Program-made: the position numbers and the translations under genes | In this document: positions 35,155-44,078 of the stretch, piece by piece | How positions within the stretch are numbered: the first letter of the stretch is position 1 | Layout of the letters: every line of letters starts with the position of its first letter | Notes under the pieces: model-generated | What the model saw: the letters and a program-made list of their open reading frames with translations, nothing else | Told to the model about the DNA's origin: nothing | The model's database searches: none | Origin: an uncultured Desulfovibrio sp. | Lineage (GTDB): Bacteria; Desulfobacterota; Desulfovibrionia; Desulfovibrionales; Desulfovibrionaceae | Length of the DNA stretch: 64,000 nt | Reading direction: 5' to 3' | Assembly (NCBI GenBank): GCA_913063155.1 | Contig: CAJXYU010000001.1 | Span: 1-64,000 of the forward strand

Positions 35155-36353
35155 AGGTGCTCCATTTTTTCCTTGCATGCAGCCCGCCATGAATCCAGAC
35201 GGTGGGCAAAGCCCTGTTGTTCGAGGTGATCCATGTACATGGGGGAAAAGACGAAATCCGATTCAGGGAAACCGATCTCGTGCTGCAGGCTGTTGGCCGC
35301 ATGAACCACCAGGGCCGGGGTCAGCCCTCCGGGACAGCGCCAGGGCGCATGGTGCGCGTGTACGCCGTTGACCACGTCCGGCTTGAATCCCCACAGGCCC
35401 AGCAGGTACGCGCCCACTTCGGCATGGGTCACTCCGAGCAATTCCTTTTCCGAGGCAAAGATGGGACCGCTTTCCCGGCGCACCGATTCCAACACGGGCC
35501 GGTACATGTCAGTCATCTGGGTCACGAAAATGAGCTTGCCAACATCGTGCAGCATGCCCGCGATGAAACAATTCTCCACAAGGGCGTCGTCCGCCGATTC
35601 CAGCCTGGCGATCTCCTTGGCCAGATACCCTGTCTGCAACGTGTGCCGCCAGAGCTTTTCCACGGAATACCCGGGCGTGGAGGACAGGTTGATCTCCTGC
35701 ATCAGACGCACCCCCAGCACCAGCCCCTTGACCGCCTCAATCCCCAACAGGGTCACGGCCCTGGCGGGCGACGAAACCTTTTCGTAAAAACCGAAAAACG
35801 AGGAATTGACCACCTTCATCAATGTGGTGGACATGCCCGCATCCTGCTCCACCATCCTCCCGATCCGCTTCAGATCCGGTTCGGGGACTTCCAGCTCTCT
35901 GCAAATTCTCACGTAAAGCCCCGGAATGACCGGCAGGGTACTCAGTCTGGACACCAATTTCCGGATGGATTCATCGTTGAGAATATGTCCCAGGGCCATG
36001 ACCCTGCGAATGGTTTCGATGATGGTGTCCGAGCTGCACGGCTTGCTCAGAAACTGATGCGCATGCTTGACCGACTTGAGCAGCACCTGCATTTCCGAAT
36101 AGCCGGACAGGATGATGCGGATGGCGCCGGGCTGACATTCACTCACGACCTCGAGAAAGTCGGCTCCGTCCATGCCCGGCATGCGCATGTCGGCAATGAC
36201 CACGTCAAAGGGCTCCTTGTCGATGAGCTCCAGTCCCTGTTCCCCGCTCTCCGCAAAACGGCACTTCCATTCCCGCCGCTTGGAGTGCAGCATGGTCCGG
36301 AACCCGTCCAGGATGTTCCGATCGTCGTCCACAAACAAAATCTTCCGTTTCAT
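35151..36353 (-). CDS. Response regulator with HDOD output domain
   Basis: 400 residues. The receiver domain has Asp55 in VVIADMRMPGMDG, and the HDOD domain runs from about 140 to 340 (LSTLPVIPGLYVRICREL; VNSSFFGFYEKVSSPARAVTLLGIEAVKGLVLG; GMLHDVGKLIFVT; HAEVGAYLLGLWGF). HDOD proteins act in signal transduction, often without enzymatic activity. It is 10 bases downstream of the PAS kinase gene, its probable phosphate donor, and overlaps the REC-HD gene. Confidence 0.9.
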   Translation of the reverse strand: MKRKILFVDDDRNILDGFRTMLHSKRREWKCRFAESGEQGLELIDKEPFDVVIADMRMPGMDGADFLEVVSECQPGAIRIILSGYSEMQVLLKSVKHAHQFLSKPCSSDTIIETIRRVMALGHILNDESIRKLVSRLSTLPVIPGLYVRICRELEVPEPDLKRIGRMVEQDAGMSTTLMKVVNSSFFGFYEKVSSPARAVTLLGIEAVKGLVLGVRLMQEINLSSTPGYSVEKLWRHTLQTGYLAKEIARLESADDALVENCFIAGMLHDVGKLIFVTQMTDMYRPVLESVRRESGPIFASEKELLGVTHAEVGAYLLGLWGFKPDVVNGVHAHHAPWRCPGGLTPALVVHAANSLQHEIGFPESDFVFSPMYMDHLEQQGFAHRLDSWRAACKEKMEHL

Positions 36354-36362
36354 GCCCCGTGT

Positions 36363-38564
36363 CTACTCCTTGCCCAAAGGCAATCCGATGATAAAGGTGG
36401 TTCCCCTGCCCACTTCCGACTCGAAATCGATGCTCCCGCCGTGCCGCTCCACGATGATATCGTGGACGATGGCCAGCCCCTGCCCCGTGCCCCTCCCCAC
36501 TTCCTTGGTGGTGAAGAACGGGTCGAATATCTTGTCACGATTTTCGGGAGGGATGCCCGCCCCCGTGTCGCTGATCCGGATGAACACCTCGTTCTCGTTG
36601 ACGCTGGTGGAAATGGTGATGGTCCCCTTTTTCCCGGAGTTGCCCACTACGTCGTTTATGGCATGCGCCGCATTGATCAGGATGTTCAAAAAGACCTGGT
36701 TCATATCGCCGGGCAGACAGGGCAGCAAGGGTATGTCGCCGAAATTTTTTTCCACGTCGGCCACGTACTTCCATTCGTTTTTAGAGACCAGGATGGTGTT
36801 TTCCAAGGCCCGGTTGATGTCCACTGCGCTCATTTCACCGTCGCCCGGGTGGGCGAAATTCTTCATGGCCCGGACAATGACCGCCACCTGCTCGATGCCT
36901 TCCAGAGCCCGATTGCAGGCCTTGGGGATCTCCTCCACCACGAACTCAAGGTCCGCATCGTCGGCCAGCTTTTCGAGCCTTTCCACCAATTCCCTGAACT
37001 TTCCCTCTTCGCCGCATTTCCGGGCCACTTCCTCATGGACCCGCATGATCTCTGCGATGTCGCCCATGGCCTCCTGCACGAACCTGATGCTGTCGCCCAC
37101 ATACTGAATGGGAGTGTTGATTTCGTGGGCGATACCCGAAGCCAACTCGCCTACCGACTCCAGCTTCTGGGCGATGTTCAGCCGACGCTCCAGGTTTTTG
37201 CGTTCGGTAATGTCCATCATGATGACGCCGATGTGTTCCTCGCCCTGAATCTCCATGGGAACCAGATAACGGGAGACGGGAAAAGACTGGCCCTCGGCGT
37301 TCCTGGCCACCCCTTCCATATAGGCCCCGTTCTTGGCGGATTCCGGGCAGGCAAGTTCCGCCATGAAGCCCTCACCGTCGCTGAAAGCGTCCGAGCAAGA
37401 CCTGTCCGAAAGCTGCCACGGCGCCAGCCCGAACATGGACTGGACCACCGAGTTCGACCGGATGATGTTGCCGGAGACCGGATTGATGATGAAGAACGCG
37501 GCTCCGATGCCTTCCAACAGGGCACTGACGAGCTGCTCGGTCTCCCGGGCCTGGGTTTCGGCCTCGCGCCGCTCCCGTATCTCCATGAAAAGCTGATCGG
37601 TCTTTCCCATCAGATCCGCGGTACGGGCTTCAACTTCCCTTTCCAGTTCGTCATGCATGGCCTCCAACCGCGTATGGGGGACGACCAGCAGCTTCTTCCC
37701 CGTCATGCGCACCACGACGAACATGACGCCCGTTCCCGCAACAAGAGCCGCAACCATGATGCTCACGAGAAATTCGATGCGGCGGTCGATGTCCTGCCTG
37801 CTGACCTCCTGCAACAAACCAATACCCGGAAAACCGCTCTCAAGCACATGGCTGACCACCGGTTGAGGGACCTCGCCCAAAGACAGGACCGCCTCCCCGT
37901 GAACCAGCAAAGCCATGCGCACGGGCCGATCCGTCATGTTCAACAGGATGTCCTCCAGATGAATGGAGAGAAAGGCGGAAAGAACACCCGCAGGCGCCCC
38001 CTGATGAATGACCGGTACGCTCAACCTCCAGAAGAAGCCGTCGCCCGCCTCCCTGCCGCCTTCGATGACATCCACCGAGCTGCCGAGTTCTCCATGCATC
38101 AGGATCTGAAACCTTTCCTCGGGAATGATGCGGACTGGGGACTTCGGGCTGGAATAAATGACGGCGCCCCGAGAATCCTGCAGACAGAAAAAGGCCTTGC
38201 CCTGAAGCATCCGCAAGCTACGAAACAGGGCCGCCGTTTTCGCCGAAGAGCCGTCCGAATGAATGACCCCGGCGATCACGGCCGGAAGGCGCGAATAGTC
38301 CTCCAACAACATGAGACGGTCATTCAGATAAATTTCCAGGAATTGCCTGCGGTTTTCCAGCTCGCTCCGAACACCGGCCTCCTGCATCCTGGACATCTCC
38401 CGGCCAATGAAAAGAACGATGACCGCAATACCCACCACCAGCTGGATCAGAAAAAAGCCTACGAGCAGATACCTGAACAACTTTGCGAACGACTGTTTCC
38501 TTTCGCTCCCTCCGCCGGGAGGAGACTTCGGCCCCCGCTCCTTGCCGGACGAAGAAGATGACAT
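36363..38564 (-). CDS. Membrane PAS sensor histidine kinase
   Basis: 733 residues from the ATG at 38564, favoured by GAAAGAGA upstream; an in-frame ATG at 38633 has no ribosome site. A first membrane helix (LLVGFFLIQLVVGIAVIVLFI), a large periplasmic sensor, and a second helix (IMVAALVAGTGVMFVVV) are followed by a coiled coil, PAS domain (LLEGIGAAFFIINPVSGNI), His in GELASGIAHEINTPIQY and ATPase with DTGAGIP and GTGQGLAI. It starts the minus-strand signalling operon and probably phosphorylates the two downstream receivers. Confidence 0.9.
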   Translation of the reverse strand: MSSSSSGKERGPKSPPGGGSERKQSFAKLFRYLLVGFFLIQLVVGIAVIVLFIGREMSRMQEAGVRSELENRRQFLEIYLNDRLMLLEDYSRLPAVIAGVIHSDGSSAKTAALFRSLRMLQGKAFFCLQDSRGAVIYSSPKSPVRIIPEERFQILMHGELGSSVDVIEGGREAGDGFFWRLSVPVIHQGAPAGVLSAFLSIHLEDILLNMTDRPVRMALLVHGEAVLSLGEVPQPVVSHVLESGFPGIGLLQEVSRQDIDRRIEFLVSIMVAALVAGTGVMFVVVRMTGKKLLVVPHTRLEAMHDELEREVEARTADLMGKTDQLFMEIRERREAETQARETEQLVSALLEGIGAAFFIINPVSGNIIRSNSVVQSMFGLAPWQLSDRSCSDAFSDGEGFMAELACPESAKNGAYMEGVARNAEGQSFPVSRYLVPMEIQGEEHIGVIMMDITERKNLERRLNIAQKLESVGELASGIAHEINTPIQYVGDSIRFVQEAMGDIAEIMRVHEEVARKCGEEGKFRELVERLEKLADDADLEFVVEEIPKACNRALEGIEQVAVIVRAMKNFAHPGDGEMSAVDINRALENTILVSKNEWKYVADVEKNFGDIPLLPCLPGDMNQVFLNILINAAHAINDVVGNSGKKGTITISTSVNENEVFIRISDTGAGIPPENRDKIFDPFFTTKEVGRGTGQGLAIVHDIIVERHGGSIDFESEVGRGTTFIIGLPLGKE

Positions 38565-38920
38565 TTCTCTTTCAGTATTCCCCAAATGTTCACCCCGAAC
38601 CCGACGCCCTGAGAAAGGCGGTTGAAACCTCATAATGCCGCGGGGTCCTGCACGGACTTATTAAGCGGAAAAGACAGCCTCCCGGCCATGACCCCCCGAT
38701 ATCACAAAAACTATTTTTCCTGTTTAGCATGAGTGAAGGCCAAAAAGAAACACCGGATCAGGGAACAATAACGGAACAAAGAAGGGGGGAATGGACGTTG
38801 ATCCGTCGTGACGGCAAAGCAAGTCATTCACCGCCAGGACTCCTGGGAGCCCCTCTGCCGGGGCATATGGAAACCCGACACAGGGGGAGAGGGATCAGGC
38901 AGGATGATCGGCCACGCCGG
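38565..38920. other. Gap between kinase promoter and phnN
   Basis: No gene is evident. An inverted repeat AGGATGATCGG-ccacg-CCGGTCATCCT (38901-38927) overlaps the phnN stop codon. It has 11 pairs including one wobble but no T run on the minus strand, so it is a possible RNA-stabilising end rather than a normal terminator. Confidence 0.5.
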
Positions 38921-39475
38921 TCATCCTCCGTTTTCGTTGATGACCCGCACCAGTTCCTCACCGGCCTGTTCCAGACGACCGCTGTTGTCGATACAGACCA
39001 TGTTCCCATGGGTGCAGTCGAACCAGTCGGCCCGATCCAGACGGCGCTGGATCTCCTCCCGGGTCTCCCGCCCCCGGGCCATGAGCCGCTCGCGCAATGT
39101 GTCGCGATCAACGGTGATCTGCACGGGCACCATGTCCGGATAGCGCCGGGCGGCCTCGGCCAGATAGCCTCGCGACCCGTTGAGCACCGCGTCCACCCCG
39201 TGACGCAGCCAGAGATCCACTTCCATGCCCACACCGTAGCGCAGGCCGTGGCTGTCCCAGTTGAGCGCAAACAGACCGTGGTCCAACCGAGCCTGAAATT
39301 CCTCGGGCGAGACCGAAACATAATTTTCCCCGCCCGCATCGGCTGGACGGGTGATGTAGCGGTGAGCGAAGATAGTGCCGTTCCCCGCGCAACGCTCGCG
39401 CGCATAGTTCATGACGCTGTCCTTGCCGCACCCCGACGGCCCCATGACATAGATAAGCCTGCCCATACCGGTCAT
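38921..39475 (-). CDS. phnN: Ribose 1,5-bisphosphate phosphokinase PhnN
   Basis: 184 residues of the guanylate-kinase-like PhnN family, with P-loop GPSGCGKDSVMNYAR (about 12-26), ITRPADAGGENYVSVSPEEF and HGLRYGVG. It phosphorylates ribose 1,5-bisphosphate to PRPP, salvaging the product of C-P lyase. The start at 39475 overlaps the DUF1045 stop as ATGA. It is last in the minus-strand phn operon. Confidence 0.92.
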   Translation of the reverse strand: MTGMGRLIYVMGPSGCGKDSVMNYARERCAGNGTIFAHRYITRPADAGGENYVSVSPEEFQARLDHGLFALNWDSHGLRYGVGMEVDLWLRHGVDAVLNGSRGYLAEAARRYPDMVPVQITVDRDTLRERLMARGRETREEIQRRLDRADWFDCTHGNMVCIDNSGRLEQAGEELVRVINENGG

Positions 39476-40173
39476 GCCTTTCCCCCAAGGAACGGAAACC
39501 GCCGCACCAGCAGGAACGGGCTCTGCCTGTCGGGCTGATGGAAAATACACACATCGACCACAGGGTGGGACGCGGCCCGCAGCCCTGCGGTCATATCCAT
39601 AAGCTGCCTCTTGACCTTCTTGAGCACGCCGCGGTCCATGATGGTGCCCGTAAGGCTGAGGTGAAAGCGGAATTCCTCCAGCACATACGGGTAGCCCCAG
39701 CGCACGAGGAGCCGTTCCTGTCGGGGGCTGAGCCCGCGCGCCCTGCGCCGCTCCATGTCCGCCAGGGAAGGCTCGGCCCGAAACGGTTCGAACTCGCGCA
39801 GACAGGCCTCGGCCAGATCGTCCATGGCGTGTTCGTCTCCAGGCCCCAGGGCCAGGAACGAACCGATATCGCACAGTTTGAGGCCCTTGATGGAAAAACA
39901 GCGCTGCCGGGCGGCAAAGGCTTCGGCATACTCGAAAAGTTCCTCGGCCGTGGCCCCCTCCCTGAGTTCAAAGGGAGCTTTGAGAGTACCGTGAAAGCCG
40001 TATTTGCGGGGAGTGCCGGTAACCGACTCCCAGACCTGCGTGTCGATGGCCCTGAGCGGCGGGGCACTGAGTTCCCGGCCGCAGACCGGGTCCCGCCCCA
40101 GCCAGGAATTGCCGAAGGCGTCCAACTCCGAGCCCAGAGACGGGGCATAGTAGACGGCGTAGCGCCCGCTCAT
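39472..40173 (-). CDS. DUF1045 phosphonate-operon protein, 2H-phosphoesterase-like
   Basis: 233 residues from the ATG at 40173, overlapping the phnM stop as TGATG. The two HxT/S motifs, KYGFHGTLKAPF and FRFHLSLTGTI, place it in the 2H phosphoesterase superfamily; this is the DUF1045 protein repeatedly found in phn operons. A role in hydrolysing a cyclic phosphate, such as the phosphoribosyl cyclic product of C-P lyase, is plausible. No phnP is seen in the window, so it may take the PhnP step; that is inference. Confidence 0.88.
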   Translation of the reverse strand: MSGRYAVYYAPSLGSELDAFGNSWLGRDPVCGRELSAPPLRAIDTQVWESVTGTPRKYGFHGTLKAPFELREGATAEELFEYAEAFAARQRCFSIKGLKLCDIGSFLALGPGDEHAMDDLAEACLREFEPFRAEPSLADMERRRARGLSPRQERLLVRWGYPYVLEEFRFHLSLTGTIMDRGVLKKVKRQLMDMTAGLRAASHPVVDVCIFHQPDRQSPFLLVRRFPFLGGKA

Positions 40174-41315
40174 CAGCACACCCTCCGGCCCCTGCGCCAT
40201 GCGGCCATGACCACGGGAACCTCGTCCACCACCCGCACACGGACCAGGTCGGCGGACTTGCCCACCCCGATCTCGCCCCGGTCGTCCAGGCCCACGGCCC
40301 GGGCCGGATTGACCGAGACCATGGCGACGGTCTCATGCAACGGCAGCCCTTCCCGATGGTGCAGGGTGAAGGCCCCGCAGATCATGGACTGCGGCAGGTA
40401 GTCCGAGGACAGGATATCGAGCAAACCCTCGCGGGCCAGCTCCAACGCCGAGACATTGCCGGAGTGGGATTCGCCGCGCACCACGTTGGGCGCGCCCATG
40501 ACCACCAGCATGCCCGCCTTGCGCGCTTCGCGGGCGGCCTCCAGGGTGGTGGGAAATTCCGAGACGCCGATACCCTCGACCACGGCCTCGTGCACATGCT
40601 CGGGCAGGGTGTCGTCATGGCTGGCGATGGTCAGGCCGCGTTCGCGGCAGCGTTCCAGCACGGCTCTGCGGTTGGGCTCGGCATGGGCTGCATGCAGCCG
40701 TTTGCGTTCGTCGACCACTTCCCGCAGTTCCTCGTCGTTCCAGCTCTTGCGCTGGTGGTACTGCCGGAATTTGCCGATATCGGTCCACTGGCGCTGCCCG
40801 GGCGTATGATCCATGACCGACACCAGCCGCACCAGCGGATTGTCCACGTGCGCGTCGAACATGTCCACCAGTTCTGGTTCGGCCACCTCGCAACGCAGAT
40901 GCAGAAAATGCTCGGCTCGCAGGATGTCCTTGCCGCAGCCGCTTTCCAGGGCGCGCACCGACTTGTCCAGCAATGCGCGCCGGTCGGTGTTGGCCACGGT
41001 GACGCCCACACACAGGGAGTCGAACACCGTGGTGATGCCTGCGCCGGCAACCTGGGCGTCGTGAGACAGCAGCGCAGCCAGTTCCAAGGGCCAGACAACG
41101 CCGGGTCTTGGCATGAGATGGGTTTCCAGATGGTCGGTATGCAGTTCAACCAGACCGGGGATAAGGTAGTCGCCTTCGAAATCTTCGGCTCCGGCAACGG
41201 CGCTCGCCGAGGAGTCCATCCCGCTGACGACACCGTTTCCGACCTGCACGCTACCGTTGCGCACCTCGTCGCGCAGAACCAATCGCGCATTGGTAAAAAT
41301 CATTTCCTGGTTCAT
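40173..41315 (-). CDS. phnM: PhnM (first copy), phosphonate-ester diphosphatase
   Basis: 380 residues of the amidohydrolase superfamily. Metal-site segments are LVELHTDHLETHLMPRPGV, a central RVVSVMDHTPGQRQW-like region (VSVMDHTPGQRQW) and IASHDDTLPEHV. PhnM removes pyrophosphate from the 5'-triphosphate phosphonate intermediate. A second PhnM is encoded in the plus-strand operon at 47626-48786. This copy lies 14 bases after the hexapeptide transferase gene. Confidence 0.93.
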   Translation of the reverse strand: MNQEMIFTNARLVLRDEVRNGSVQVGNGVVSGMDSSASAVAGAEDFEGDYLIPGLVELHTDHLETHLMPRPGVVWPLELAALLSHDAQVAGAGITTVFDSLCVGVTVANTDRRALLDKSVRALESGCGKDILRAEHFLHLRCEVAEPELVDMFDAHVDNPLVRLVSVMDHTPGQRQWTDIGKFRQYHQRKSWNDEELREVVDERKRLHAAHAEPNRRAVLERCRERGLTIASHDDTLPEHVHEAVVEGIGVSEFPTTLEAAREARKAGMLVVMGAPNVVRGESHSGNVSALELAREGLLDILSSDYLPQSMICGAFTLHHREGLPLHETVAMVSVNPARAVGLDDRGEIGVGKSADLVRVRVVDEVPVVMAAWRRGRRVC

Positions 41316-41329
41316 GATCGTGTTCCTGT

Positions 41330-42025
41330 CTATTCGTGTTTGTCGAGAAACTCTTCCACGGAAAGCCTGCGAAAGTCAGCAACGGCCGCGCCGAGACGCT
41401 CGTGTTCCCAGTCCCACCAGCACAGGTCCAGAAACCGGGCCTTTACATTGTCCGGGAAGCGGTCCTTGATGGACTTGGCGGCCACGCCTCCCACAATGGT
41501 GTAGGGCTCGACATCCTTGCTGACCACCGCTCCGGCCGCCACCACCGCCCCGTGTCCCACCGAAACGCCGGCCAGCACGGTGGCGCCGTGTCCGATCCAG
41601 GTGTCATGGCCGATGGTGGTGCGCTGTTCCCGCCGCCAATCAAACAGCCATTCTTCGTCCGGACCAAATCCGTATTGCTCGCTCCTGTACATGAAATGGT
41701 GCAGCGAAGCGCGCCACATGGGATGGTTGGTAGGGCCGATACGCGCGAAGGACGCGATGTTGGCGAACTTGCCGATGTCCGAATAGGCCACGTCGCCCTG
41801 CCTGCAGATGTAGGAGTAGTCCCCCAGGGACGATTCCAGCAGCCTGCACTCGTGGCCCACCTCCACATACTTTCCGAAGGTGCAGTCCGTGACTTGCGCT
41901 GTGGCGTGAATCACGGGCTCGATCCCCAGCCTTTTCTTCTTGTCGGATAATCCGAGCATGACGGTTTCCATGAGTTCAGGTGATACTTTCTCGGTCCGCA
42001 CATGGGAAGAGCGCCACTTGTTCAT
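41330..42025 (-). CDS. Phosphonate-associated hexapeptide-repeat transferase
   Basis: 231 residues. Left-handed beta-helix repeats ([53 protein letters not shown]) identify an acyl-/acetyltransferase of the type found in phn operons. The preferred acceptor is not known; aminoalkylphosphonate acetylation is a possibility by analogy with PhnO. The start is uncertain: ATG codons at 42025, 41971 and 41959 are in frame and none has a strong ribosome site. The family core begins near residue 35, so the N-terminal extension may be untranslated. Confidence 0.82.
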   Translation of the reverse strand: MNKWRSSHVRTEKVSPELMETVMLGLSDKKKRLGIEPVIHATAQVTDCTFGKYVEVGHECRLLESSLGDYSYICRQGDVAYSDIGKFANIASFARIGPTNHPMWRASLHHFMYRSEQYGFGPDEEWLFDWRREQRTTIGHDTWIGHGATVLAGVSVGHGAVVAAGAVVSKDVEPYTIVGGVAAKSIKDRFPDNVKARFLDLCWWDWEHERLGAAVADFRRLSVEEFLDKHE

Positions 42026-42082
42026 TTCGGAAACGATTATGACATCCAGGTTACGAAACGCTGAAAAAGCGGTGTGTTGCGA

Positions 42083-42099
42083 ACAAGTTGGAAACTTGT
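42083..42099. promoter_or_regulatory. Candidate PhnF operator
   Basis: ACAAGTT-gga-AACTTGT is a perfect 7-3-7 inverted repeat followed by CTAAT, upstream of the transferase-phnM-DUF1045-phnN genes and next to phnF. GntR/HutC regulators bind dyads of this size. The link to PhnF is positional. Confidence 0.5.
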
Positions 42100-42181
42100 C
42101 TAATGCCTTCTGCTCTCTCCTCCCGTAATCCTCACATCAGGGAAAGGCAATCGGTTTCGCGCCGGGAGAAAGAGCATGGAA

Positions 42182-42907
42182 TCAGGAAGACGACTCGACA
42201 AGAATCTGCACCCAGTCGCTGGCAAAGTGGCAGACGCCGAACTCCACGGGCACGCCGAAACGGTCCACGTTGACGCTTTCGGTGACCAGCACCGGACGAT
42301 TTTTGGGCTGCCGCAGTTCTCTGGCCTCTTCACCGGAGGGTATGCGGGCGATGACACGGGTGCGTTTGCGCGAATAGTCGCTGACGCCGAACCGCTCCAG
42401 GGTCTGGGTCACGGAACCGGTCTCCCGATAGATGCGGGCCATTCCCGGAAAACGCTCGGACGGAAAATAGGAATGAGAATAGCTGATGCGACGGCCGTCG
42501 GCCTCGCCCGCGTTGGTGATCCTGGTCACGAAAGCCCCCGGCCTGATTTCCAGGGCCTCGGCAACTTCGGGGATGGCTTCTTCGGTGACCGCCTGGATAA
42601 GCACACTGCCCGGAGTACGGTGCTGGCTGTTCAGGTTCTCGCTGAACCGGGTGCGTTTCTTCACCGAGTAGTTGATGACCTGTTCACGCACAAAGGAGCC
42701 GCGCCCCTGTTCCACACGGATAAGGCCTTCCTCTTCCAGGGCGGACATGGCCCGGCGGATGGTATGGCGATTGACCCCGAATTCCTTGGAAAGCGTGTTC
42801 TCCGAGGGCAGGCGTTGCCCAGGCTCCATGAAGCCTTCACGGATTCCGCCGGCAAGTTTTTCATAAATCTGCCGCCACAGGGCGACACCACTGCCTCTGG
42901 TGAGCAT
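42182..42907 (-). CDS. phnF: GntR/HutC-family regulator PhnF
   Basis: 241 residues from the ATG at 42907. The GntR winged helix (ALWRQIYEKLAGGIREGFMEPGQRLPSENTLSKEFGVNRHTIRRAMSALEEEGLIRVEQGRGSFV) is followed by a UTRA effector domain (SENLNSQHRTPG ... ITNAGEADGRRISYSHSYFPSERFPG ... VLVTESVNVDRFGVPVEFGVCHF). PhnF represses phosphonate genes until phosphonate or phosphate signals relieve it. It is divergent from phnG, with about 100 bases between. Confidence 0.9.
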   Translation of the reverse strand: MLTRGSGVALWRQIYEKLAGGIREGFMEPGQRLPSENTLSKEFGVNRHTIRRAMSALEEEGLIRVEQGRGSFVREQVINYSVKKRTRFSENLNSQHRTPGSVLIQAVTEEAIPEVAEALEIRPGAFVTRITNAGEADGRRISYSHSYFPSERFPGMARIYRETGSVTQTLERFGVSDYSRKRTRVIARIPSGEEARELRQPKNRPVLVTESVNVDRFGVPVEFGVCHFASDWVQILVESSS

Positions 42908-43009
42908 GCACCGACCTCCGCTGCTGGTGGAAAGCGTCAACCTACCCGGAACAGCCCCCCTGTCCAAGGGACCGAAAGCAATTTCACGAAAATGCAACCT
43001 TTAACTCAT

Positions 43010-43468
43010 ATGAAAACCATGGACAACCGACAACTGGATACACGGAAAAACTGGATGGGCGTCCTGGCCCGGGCAGGCAGCGTTCCCCTGGAGCGTTCCT
43101 ACGCCGGGCTGACCTGTAAACCCGATTACGACTTCCTGAGACCGCCCGAAGTGGGAATGGTCATGGTCCAGGGCCGCGCCGACGGCAACGGGAAGCGGTT
43201 CAACCTGGGGGAGATGACCATGACCCGCTGCACGGTGAAGCTCGCGGACGGGGCTGTGGGGCACGGATACGTGGCGGGACGCGACAAACGCCATGCCGAG
43301 TTGGCCGCCGTGTTCGACGCTCTGCTGCAGACGGACATACAGAGCCGGATCATGAACGAAATCATCAGGCCCCTTGCCGAGGCGCAAAAACAACGCCGCA
43401 GTGAAAAGGCCGAAAAAACCGCCGCCACCAGGGTGAACTTCTTCACCATGGTCCGGGGCGAAGACTAG
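43010..43468 (+). CDS. phnG: C-P lyase subunit PhnG
   Basis: 152 residues. The PhnG core is clear: WMGVLARAG, LRPPEVGMVMVQGRADGNGKRFNLGEMTMTRCTVKL, VGHGYVAGRDKRHAELAAVFDALLQ. PhnG, with PhnH, PhnI and PhnJ, forms the C-P lyase core complex and with PhnI and PhnL transfers ribose triphosphate from ATP to the phosphonate. ATG codons at 42992, 43010 and 43019 are all in frame with weak ribosome sites; 43010 gives a length close to the 150 residues of the E. coli protein. Confidence 0.92.
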   Translation: MKTMDNRQLDTRKNWMGVLARAGSVPLERSYAGLTCKPDYDFLRPPEVGMVMVQGRADGNGKRFNLGEMTMTRCTVKLADGAVGHGYVAGRDKRHAELAAVFDALLQTDIQSRIMNEIIRPLAEAQKQRRSEKAEKTAATRVNFFTMVRGED

Positions 43469-43477
43469 GAGAGCCCA

Positions 43478-44077
43478 ATGCCTGAATTCGCCTATGAAAA
43501 CATATCCCCGGGACTCCAGCACCCGGTTCTGGACAGCCAACGCATTTTCAGGGCCGTGCTCCTGACCATGTCCCGCCCGGGCACGGTGACCGTGCTCGGC
43601 AACTGGCCCGCGCCTCCGTCCCCGCTCAAGCCTGCGGCCGCTTCGGTCTGCCTGGCCCTGGCCGACCTGGACACCCCGCTCTGGCTGGAAAGCACCATCC
43701 ATTCGGACATTCAGACCTATCTGCGCTTCCATTGCGGATGCCCGCTGACCCAAAAGCAGGAGGACGCATCCTTTGCCGTGGTCATGGACGGCAACGACCT
43801 GCCGGATCTGAAAAAATTCGAGGCCGGAACCGAAGAATACCCGGACCGGTCAGCCACCGTGATCATCCAGGTGCGCGAGCTGAACGTGGGACGCGGCGTA
43901 ACGCTGACCGGGCCCGGCATCAAGGACAGCACCAAACTGACCGTGGACGGACTGGACTCCGGTTTCTGGCATGAATTCAAGAAAAACAGCGAACGGTTCC
44001 CTCTGGGATATGACGTGATCCTGGCCTCCGATACCGAGATCGCCTCCCTGCCCAGGACCGTGCGAGTAGAGGTATAA
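43478..44077 (+). CDS. phnH: C-P lyase subunit PhnH
   Basis: 199 residues, matching E. coli PhnH (194). Recognisable parts are HPVLDSQRIFRAVLLTMSRPG at the start, ALADLDTPLW, a GTEEYPDRSATVIIQV segment and LTGPGIKDSTKL. PhnH is a PLP-transferase-like fold without the Lys and is a structural member of the core complex. It follows phnG by 9 bases with AGGAG upstream. Confidence 0.95.
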   Translation: MPEFAYENISPGLQHPVLDSQRIFRAVLLTMSRPGTVTVLGNWPAPPSPLKPAAASVCLALADLDTPLWLESTIHSDIQTYLRFHCGCPLTQKQEDASFAVVMDGNDLPDLKKFEAGTEEYPDRSATVIIQVRELNVGRGVTLTGPGIKDSTKLTVDGLDSGFWHEFKKNSERFPLGYDVILASDTEIASLPRTVRVEV

Positions 44078-44078
44078 C

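Noticed and set aside
35202-38561. 1119-codon open frame on the plus strand
   Set aside because: It is antisense to the HDOD and kinase genes, with shadow composition and no motif.
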